The notes beneath the pieces are model-generated. The model saw only the letters and a list, made by a program, of their open reading frames with translations. It had not been told where the DNA came from and searched no databases. From the NCBI GenBank assembly GCA_963556255.1, contig OY744614.1, positions 39,633,157 through 39,697,156 of the forward strand: DNA of 64,000 nucleotides, read 5' to 3'. Below, in pieces: positions 57,101-64,000 of the stretch. The translations under genes and the position numbers were made by a program. The stretch comes from Allolobophora icterica. Lineage: Eukaryota > Annelida > Clitellata > Crassiclitellata > Lumbricidae. Numbering within the stretch: position 1 is the first letter of the stretch; each line of letters opens with the position of its first letter.

Positions 57101-60100
57101 TTTACAACATTTACATACACATCTGAAATAGACTATAACAGGAGCAGATCATAAAGCCACACATGCACAACTAACTATAACTAAAGATACATTGATTAAC
57201 AAAACTACTTAGATTTAACAAAATAGATAGCAAGAAAGGATGTCCTCTCTGCGACGTGAGTACTCACGTGGCTTGGATCTGATTCGATTTTCTTTTTGTC
57301 CCTAAGCAATAACTGCAGTTTGGAAATCGAAGAGAAAAGGTCATGGTCCAGGAACTGGAGATCTGAGATGCAAAGGGTCGACTCCTGACCCAATAGCCAC
57401 TTGTAGAACAACGGACTCAGTGGCAAGTCAAGCTGAAGCAGAACAAATGAAAACCAATTGTGAGAACACATTCAAAACCACATGTATGCACAATATGTAA
57501 GTAATTATGCATCTTCGCATATAGGCAATACGTGTGTTTGTACGTTTTTAGAATACAAAGTTCTACATCTAATTAATGAAGCAAAAACTCAAGGTAGACA
57601 ACAGGACTTGATTCAAGGAGCTGCGGAAAATCATTTTAAGTTGACAGCCAAAATTTAGAAAATTTCTAGCATATACTATGTACATAAATACATATGTACA
57701 ATGTACATATGTATGTATGAAGACACTTCATATAGCATCTTTTAAAATCACCTCTCACATGACTTTCTCACTGATCTAAAACAAGACAGCTTGAAAAGAG
57801 TCAAAATGGTGCAGAGAAAGAACAGAATCCACTCACTATTCGACAGTCTATCAGAGCTCGTGCCATGAATTTCCCTAGGAACGAAAACTTGGATTTGATT
57901 CGACGCAGTACTTGTGACTTAACGTTCTTTGGCAGTGGGGCTGGAAAAAGTCCACAAGACGAATAGAAGTATTGCTGCTCCTCCTCACAACCTACACAAA
58001 ATAACAAAAACAACATCTTAGCACAAAATTATCACACTCACGTTTATTACACTAAATTTATACAATTATCAGTAATAATTTGCCATACTACTAAATCATT
58101 TCATAGTTGCAATTTCATGTTCTATCCTTACATTCCAACTTTAAAGTTTCCCAAACTTTTAATTTCTATTCAATTAATGACACTGATTAATAAAATGAAT
58201 TAAATAATTATAACAGCCTTTTATAAGTTCTTTACTAATATTATTATTATTATTCCTCACTATCCGAGCTTCTTACTGAGTCAGCTCCTACCGAGCCAAA
58301 ATGAAAGCATATTGTGGTTTAGTCTGATGTGGCTATGAAACCATATCGTGGTTTAGCGCCTACTCTGATGTGGCTATCTCATTCAGTCATTATTATGCAT
58401 TTATTAAGTGCCACTATCTAACGACCAAGCGTCAATTGATGGTGCTGAGTGAAGGACTTGCTCAAGGTCACTACATAGTAACCAACTCACAGGAGGCTTG
58501 AAACCATACTCTCCACATTACAAGGCAAGCACGAGCCTAACCAGGTATACGACTAATGCAGTGTTTCTTAACCAGTGTTCGACCGAACCCCTGGGGTTCG
58601 GTGAGCCAGTGCCAGGGGTTCGGCAGAGGTCCTCTGAAATATATACATATTCAGGGTCAGTGAGTGTAAGTGAAAAATCATTTGCTATTTTATTTTCATT
58701 TCTGGACTTTCATTTAATAAATTTTTTTAACGGTTAGTTAACTGTTAGTAGTTCATGTATTGTATTGAATGTATTAATATTGTATCACATTTTGGTACAA
58801 TTTTTTATTTCCTTTTGTTCCCATTAGTTAAAAAATTATTGTTAAAACTTGAGGGGTTCGGTGAGTGGTCATGGATTTTTCTTGGGGTTCGGCTCCCTTG
58901 AAAAGGTTAAGAACCACTGGACTAATGTGTGTGGACCAAAAACAAGACCTTATTACATGACCGCATAGCAACATTATTTCGTCTTGTTATTAGACAATGA
59001 TGTTTAACTTCTTTAATAAATCTAAGAAAATGAATCATTAATGGAAAGTGGTCGATAAGCCAGTCCTCAGCGCAGCAGAAATTTATCCTAACCTTTAACT
59101 GTACTCGGAAGAGCACGTTTTTCGCCTCGCCACAGTTCCAGGTCTGCCCGCTGTAACTCCTGGGACACGAGGGCGTAAAACTCTAAGGTAGGTCCAAGAC
59201 CAGAGCCAACCTAAACACAGGTAAAAAGGAACAACAATACAGTTAAAAGAGCATTTCAGTTTAAAGCATTAAGAGCACCTGATTTAAACAGCTCTCACAA
59301 TTTTTTGTGGTATCAGTTGTGTGAGCACAACATTTCTTCAAAACATCTGAATTTCACAGGACAGCAATACTATTGTAACGCCTCAACAGGCTGATACATG
59401 TACTATGGCAACCCACCTGTATGTCATGTGACCTAATGTAATGTGATGTCATAATCTAATTTTAGTTAGTTAGTTGCTCAGCTATCTAGACACTCAATGC
59501 TGTGCCTTTCAAGACAAAACGTAACTTAATTTCATGGCTAGAAAATCAGCTGATCTCAACTGACCTCACTGACCAAGAAACTGACCTCACTGACCAAGGA
59601 ACTGACCTCACTGACCAAGAAACTGACCTCACTGACCAAGAAGTTGACCTCACTGACCAAGAAGTTGACCTTACTGACCAAGGAACTGACCTCACTGACC
59701 AAGAAACTAACCGCAAAGACTACTGCAGAGTTTGTGAGCACTACTGAATATCACTAGTTCGAGTGTCTGTAAGCAATTTTGTTCCCTAACAGGCACTATA
59801 TAATTACGATGTATTATATTAAACTAACATAATTATCTACATTAAATAGTAAGTACTTCTTACTTCATTTTCATATTGTATTTCTAATATGGCTCTTGAC
59901 CCAATCAGTTCGTTGATCGCAGTTTCCGCCTGCTTCAGCAGATCATCACGAGATATGATTTTCTGTTGGGAAACAAAAAAATGCAAGTTTTAGACAAAAG
60001 CAAATCACCATTACCACACACACACATACATACAAGCATACATACACACATACATACTTATGTCAGTAGGTCTCCAAATGCATACACATACACACACATG

Positions 60101-63100
60101 TCAAGTCAAGTCAAGTCAAGTTTATTGAAACCATTCTGTCAAGGCACAATAATTGCAAGATGTACACTAGTCATAAATGGTAACAAGGAAGCCCAGAAGG
60201 GATAACAATCCCGCTACTAGGGCACCTACGTAACAAAAATAGTAGTACATCAAGATGGCAACACATTATATGCCTTGAAACACTTTGAACAAAGTTGAGA
60301 TAATGAGGTTAAGCCAACAAATCAACATATTGAAGTATAATGAGATTGAACTAAAGTTCGCTCTACAATCTCAACATACTGAACAAAAGCAACCAATTAA
60401 ATAAACTAACGAAGATGGCAACAAAAGAAAAAAGAAAAGGAAAGAAGGGTTAGCTAATTGCAAAATCATTTAATAAAAAGTCGCGTAGCAATCTTGTGAA
60501 GGAGTGCAAATTTGGGGCCTGCCTTATATTTGGAGGGACATTATTCCATATTATTGAGCCAGTATATTTTCATATAGAATTGTTTCACATACATACAAAT
60601 ATACATACACACATACACATACATACTTATGTAAGTAGGTTTCCAAATGCATATACATACACACACATACATACACATATACATACCAACACATGTCATA
60701 TATATACCAACATATATATAATACATATGCATATACATACATTACACATAAATGCATATAGGCAAGCTGTAATTCCAAATGACTTACAGAAGAAAAATAA
60801 ACATCGTGAGAAGATCATATCTGGACATTTACACACAGAACCTTTTGAGGCACCTATCTATCAAACGCAAACTCCTCCATCTTTTTCAAGCAACCTACCT
60901 TTTTTCGTTCTAAACGATTGCCCAGTTGTCTTTCGTTGTTGTCCATCGCAGTCGGTTCACGCATCGTCAGGTCCTGGATACGCTGCACTGCACGGTCACG
61001 GTCCAGCGAAGTAGCACAGAACAGCAGGAGACGATTTTCAAACGGCAACAGAAACGGACTGGAAATGTTAAGAAGAGGACGAAAATCATTAATGTCAAAG
61101 CGAATAAGCGATTAAATCAGAAAGAATGAAACAATTCTATAGAAATAAGGCCAAACATCTCCGCATAGGCTCGATACAAGCAAGAGACATTTGGAACATC
61201 CGATCTTTTGTCTACTCTTTAGCCCTTTAACGATGAGAGGGATTGGTTTTCCATACATTTTAGTACACGCTCGTCGTTAAAGTGCTAACACTAACCAATC
61301 CTAAAAAACAACAACTGTAACATTTAGGCAGCATACCCTATCCCTAAAAAATCCAAGAAATGTGGGTTCAAGCCGCATGGGCAGACTCTGTGGCTCACCA
61401 TCCCCGGTGTGACTCTAAGGCTCACCACCCACTGGTGTGACTCTAGGGCTTACCATCCCTGGTGTGACTCTAAGGCTCACCACCCACTCGTGTGACTCTA
61501 GGGCTTACCACCCCTGGTGTGACTCTAGGGCTCACCACTCACTGGTGTAACTCGAGGGCTCACCAACCGCTGGTGTGACTCGAGGGCTCACCCCCCAAAG
61601 GTGTGACTCAAGGGCTCACCAACCACTGGTGTGACCCGAGGGCTCACCCCCCAAAGGTGTGACTTTCGGGCTCACCACCAACTGGTGTGACTCACATGCC
61701 TCACTCTCTCAATTCAGTACCCGTGCTGTTCATTAGCCAAAAACACAACTTGTTTAACCATCCATGTGGTATCCATCCAACGTGTGAATCAACGAAATTC
61801 AGCTGCCTTTCCATTACTAGCTGCACAACATTTCGACGTACAATGAATTTCTGCTGTCCGTTAGCGGTACGGCCTGTGGTATCGGCAACCCATCATCTAA
61901 CTCTTCTCCTTGGCCCAAGCCTTGGGATGTCACAGTAAAACCACCAGCGGTGGGGTTATTACATTACACTATGGGGCAGTAAAATAATGACACCAACTGA
62001 CCAGACACTGGCGATCTGTGTCAGCCACTGTGGCAGGTGACCGGTCATTACAATGATAGGATCTTGCAGTTGTCGATTGGCTTTGGCCGTCAGCTTGTTG
62101 CTAACGAACTCTTGTCTGCAGACGGCTAATGGAGTGTTACTGGAAGCCACCTGTCAAACAATAATAATAATAATAATCTTCTTTATCAATTCAAACTGAC
62201 AGACACAGTAAGATTACACTGAAACATGACAGTACAATCAAGATTTTAATTAAACACACGGTTTGGCAGCCATGCAAGGCGCCGCCCCAGGGGGGTTACG
62301 GGTATCGAACCGCATTCTAATGCTCTCCTGGCCATGAGTGGAAGGCTGAATAAGTCAATCAAAAAGCCATAAAGAAACCAAAAGTCAACTACATCTAACT
62401 TAGGATCTGTTTACTATTGATCAGCAGAAACATTCAATAACAAAACACAAGATTGAAAACCATTCAACCAACAACAAAAAACTATGGTAGGCATCAAACA
62501 TCAATAACCAACTTTCGCAAAGGATATAATTAAACACCATAAACTAAAATACTGACCACACGTATGATAAATTCTCTTCCAATATACCCTTGTAGCACAA
62601 TACATGAAACTTACTAAACTTCAAAATTACAATCGAAGCTTGCATAAAGCTGTGCATACCAAACTCAATCCATGCACAACTGAACTGCTTGAATAAAATC
62701 CCAAAAATTGAGGCAATCAAAAAATATTTGACCCAAGACATGGAACACATCAAGTATGTTTTCATTTATCAAACTAATTCCACTGACCAGTTCAACCACA
62801 CAACAGAAACAATGGTTAAATAAATACACAATAAACAATGGTTAATAAATGCAGAATTGTGGAATCACCTCGTAATACTACTGGTAAAGTATGTTCTGAG
62901 TTATATCAAACTGATGACAGGTACAGCAAACATCGCGACACCTTTCTAACCTCCCAGTTCCTTTACTGGTCTCTTAGCAGTGTTACAGTACCTTTGTGAG
63001 ATTCTTAAGAGGTGGTATATAACGGTTCAGATACATACATACATACATACATACATACATACATACATACATACATACAAACATACACACAGACAGACAG

Positions 63101-63374
63101 ACAGACAGACCAGCAGGCTTATATACATACATACATACAAACAGACAGACGCACGCACGCACGCACGCATATACCCACACACTACATAAACAGCTGTTAA
63201 CGCAGCATCATAGAATCACCTCAAACACGGATGTCCAATCGGAATTGAGCGAGTGTAGTATTCGAAGAATAGCGAGAACATCCAGAGCCGGATCATCGAC
63301 TGTGACACTGCTCGGCAAGGCGGACACAAGACACGACTTGAGAACGTGTAACCGGTTCAAGCGGACATCGTCGG
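53952..63374 (-). CDS. TRIP12: TRIP12-like HECT E3 ubiquitin ligase, C-terminal part (11 exons)
   Basis: HECT-class E3 that accepts ubiquitin from E2 on a catalytic cysteine and transfers it to substrates; vertebrate TRIP12 acts in the nucleus on ubiquitin-fusion-degradation type and chromatin-linked targets. Eleven exons join in frame for about 556 residues to the stop TAG. Seen: [95 protein letters not shown] and the active-site block [14 protein letters not shown], with catalytic Cys encoded at 54054-54056. The C-terminus ends LSFLLS; vertebrates end SFHLS. Upstream exons (WWE, ARM repeats) lie beyond 64000, so the gene is cut by the window edge, not truncated biologically. Convergent with FBXO36. 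Confidence 0.95.
54380..54545 (-). mobile_element. Repeat with family-D tail
   Basis: Third long copy, in the last TRIP12 intron. Confidence 0.6.
54799..54997 (-). CDS. TRIP12: TRIP12 exon (tenth visible; HECT C-lobe)
   Basis: 66 residues: [34 protein letters not shown] and [16 protein letters not shown]. Acceptor actag, donor gtaagc. Confidence 0.97.
55432..55545 (-). CDS. TRIP12: TRIP12 exon (ninth visible)
   Basis: 38 residues: [18 protein letters not shown] and LFFVEE. Acceptor ttttag; the donor gtttgt is weak. Confidence 0.94.
55744..55821. repeat. Perfect 36-bp hairpin with 6-nt loop
   Basis: Arms 55744-55779 and 55786-55821 are exact reverse complements around the loop cagaat, inside a TRIP12 intron. 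Confidence 0.95.
56030..56316 (-). mobile_element. tRNA-derived SINE, family A, copy 4
   Basis: Head TAGTCTAGTGGTTAGCGTGC, B box GGGTTCAAATCC; in a TRIP12 intron. Confidence 0.8.
56472..56636 (-). CDS. TRIP12: TRIP12 exon (eighth visible)
   Basis: 55 residues: [20 protein letters not shown] and [11 protein letters not shown]. Acceptor tttcag, donor gtaata. Confidence 0.95.
56870..57046 (-). mobile_element. SINE family B, minus copy in TRIP12 intron
   Basis: Matches the 49043 and 58388 copies through the tail and tRNA-like head (ggttagagtgcttgcttgta). Confidence 0.7.
57268..57432 (-). CDS. TRIP12: TRIP12 exon (seventh visible)
   Basis: 55 residues: [18 protein letters not shown] and [15 protein letters not shown]. 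Acceptor ttcag, donor gtgagt. Confidence 0.95.
57837..57991 (-). CDS. TRIP12: TRIP12 exon (sixth visible)
   Basis: 51 residues: [15 protein letters not shown] and [17 protein letters not shown]. Acceptor gtgtag, donor gtgagt. Confidence 0.95.
58388..58550 (-). mobile_element. SINE family B, minus copy abutting a hAT element
   Basis: Family B body and head (ggttaggctcgtgcttgcc); its 5' end lies immediately next to the hAT MITE at 58559. Confidence 0.7.
58559..58919. mobile_element. Non-autonomous hAT element with perfect 8-bp TSD
   Basis: Ends cagtgtttcttaacc and ggttaagaaccactg. TSD gactaatg is exact at 58551-58558 and 58920-58927. Contains repeated ggggttcggtgag motifs near both ends. 361 bp, no transposase. 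Confidence 0.92.
59093..59210 (-). CDS. TRIP12: TRIP12 exon (fifth visible; HECT N-lobe)
   Basis: 39 residues: [20 protein letters not shown] and [10 protein letters not shown]. Acceptor gtttag, donor gttagg. Confidence 0.96.
59558..59708. repeat. 21-bp minisatellite, about seven copies
   Basis: actgacctcactgaccaaga + a units in a TRIP12 intron; the plus frame reads TDLTDQE repeatedly. Confidence 0.95.
59864..59962 (-). CDS. TRIP12: TRIP12 exon (fourth visible)
   Basis: 33 residues: [17 protein letters not shown] and [12 protein letters not shown]. Acceptor caacag, donor gtaaga. Confidence 0.94.
60098..60600 (-). mobile_element. LINE-like 3' end with (ACTTG)n tail
   Basis: On the minus strand it ends ...tttcaataaacttgacttga cttgac: an AATAAA followed by a pentanucleotide tail, as in some CR1-like LINEs. 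The body has no clear ORF. Confidence 0.5.
60899..61058 (-). CDS. TRIP12: TRIP12 exon (third visible)
   Basis: 53 residues: [20 protein letters not shown] and NRLERKK, matching the segment before the HECT N-lobe. Acceptor ttccag, donor gtaggt. Confidence 0.93.
61219..61289. mobile_element. TTAA foldback MITE, copy 7 (subtype 1)
   Basis: ccctttaacgatgagaggga ... cgctcgtcgttaaagtgcta in a TRIP12 intron. Confidence 0.75.
61391..61700. repeat. ~29-bp minisatellite, about ten copies
   Basis: ggctcaccacccactggtgt + gactctag units in a TRIP12 intron. Confidence 0.92.
62002..62150 (-). CDS. TRIP12: TRIP12 exon (second visible)
   Basis: 49 residues: [20 protein letters not shown] and [12 protein letters not shown]. 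Acceptor ttgacag, donor gtcagt. Confidence 0.9.
62163..62300 (-). mobile_element. LINE-like 3' end with (ATT)n tail
   Basis: Shares aattcaaactgacag and the ATT tail with 6308-6440; TRIP12 intron, directly beside an exon. Confidence 0.4.
63033..63172. repeat. (ACAT)n/(ACAG)n/(GCAC)n compound microsatellite
   Basis: Tetranucleotide tracts directly upstream of the first visible TRIP12 exon in + coordinates. Confidence 0.95.
63220..63374 (-). CDS. TRIP12: TRIP12 exon (first visible)
   Basis: 51 residues ending [17 protein letters not shown]; starts two bases into a codon, so an upstream exon exists outside the window. Acceptor ttccag, donor gtgatt. Least conserved of the visible exons but phase-consistent. 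Confidence 0.85.
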
Positions 63375-64000
63375 CTGGAAAAAGAGGAATGCAGGTAAAA
63401 GGTAAAGATAAAACGCTCGTCTAAAATATGCCTAAAAAAACTCCTTGATAACATCGTACGGGATTCGAGGCACTCTCTATTGAAGTGCCAGCACCAGGAC
63501 ACTTTTCTAACCTCCCAACTCCTTTACCAACTCCAGAGGGATCAATGGTTGAGGATGCACCATACATTCTGGTACCCTGTGAATGGTCAGACATCCAGTA
63601 CTGACCTGTCCCTATGCTGCTTGACTCCAGTGCACTTTAATAATCCATAATATGAACCCATCACCTGAGATCATTCAGCAAATCAAACCATTAAAACTTC
63701 CAGCTATCACGTGAAAACGCAGCACAATTGCATATAAAAAATCAGAGGAATCAATATTCATAAGTTAAACAATTCAACCAGAAAGCACAGCACATGTATA
63801 CTGAAGCTGTTGCAACCGTCTTCCACAAGAATTGCGGCTTGAGCTCCTCAGCCTTCCTCTTCCCCGTTACCATAGGCGTAGACTCTGGGGGTGGGGGCAG
63901 CCGGGGCACGTGCCCCCTAATTGAGATGGACTGTAGATCCCCATGCAACAAGTGTAGAATGAATAACCAAATGCCCCCCACCCCCCAGTATTTTGGACAA
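63375..64000. other. TRIP12 intron, upstream part
   Basis: No exon recognised; contains the partial MITE from 63871. Confidence 0.5.
63871..64000. mobile_element. Partial MITE, CATAGGCGTA end, cut by window
   Basis: Starts cataggcgtagactctgggg with gggggcagccggggcacgtg inside; its right end is outside the window. Confidence 0.5.

Noticed and set aside
59558..59708. Regularly spaced repeats resembling a CRISPR array, or a TDLTDQE repeat protein
   Set aside because: Plain head-to-tail 21-bp minisatellite without spacers, in an intron of an animal gene.

Overview
This 64 kb window comes from an animal nuclear genome. Evidence: three genes split by many short spliceosomal introns, an animal-type class VII myosin, a minor-spliceosome (U12) intron, and abundant SINE, LINE and MITE remnants. 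The protein-coding exons closely resemble vertebrate proteins, while the repeats look like those of invertebrate genomes. I would place it in a non-vertebrate bilaterian or a similar marine invertebrate, but the sequence alone does not settle the species.

Layout. (1) 1-6136: repeat-rich intergenic DNA with nested inverted-repeat elements at 1-1646, a 34 bp tandem array, AT microsatellites and an 8-bp-TSD hAT MITE at 3200-3409, then the 3' flank of the myosin gene. (2) 6137-41797, minus strand: a complete unconventional myosin VIIa (MYO7A-like) gene. I reconstructed 43 coding exons that join in frame into 2180 residues (motor, five IQ motifs, charged helix, MyTH4-FERM-SH3-MyTH4-FERM) from ATG to stop. 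One intron, 12466-13168, has AT-AC ends with textbook U12 signals. (3) 41798-47672: divergent intergenic region with a GGAT microsatellite, two TSD-flanked hAT MITEs, a small unassigned ORF and a CpG-rich FBXO36 promoter zone holding a perfect palindrome. (4) 47673-51227, plus strand: complete five-exon FBXO36-like F-box gene (204 residues) with a 5'-truncated non-LTR retrotransposon in intron 2. (5) 53952-63374, minus strand: the 3' eleven exons (about 556 residues, containing the HECT domain) of a TRIP12-like ubiquitin ligase. Its 5' part lies beyond base 64000.

How the genes relate: FBXO36 (a predicted SCF substrate adaptor) and TRIP12 (a HECT E3) both belong to ubiquitin ligation and are also neighbours in vertebrates. 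There they are head-to-head; here they are tail-to-tail, which implies a local inversion in one lineage. MYO7A is divergently oriented next to FBXO36 with no evident functional link.

The introns carry several recurring repeat families: three tRNA-derived or short SINE-like families, a TTAA-flanked ~70 bp foldback element in seven copies, a hAT MITE family with CATAGGCGTA ends, and several perfect or near-perfect hairpins. I found no tRNA, rRNA or CRISPR features. I see no clear novel multi-gene system; the most notable items are the U12 intron, the rearranged FBXO36-TRIP12 pair, the tiny TTAA hairpin family and the perfect hairpins.
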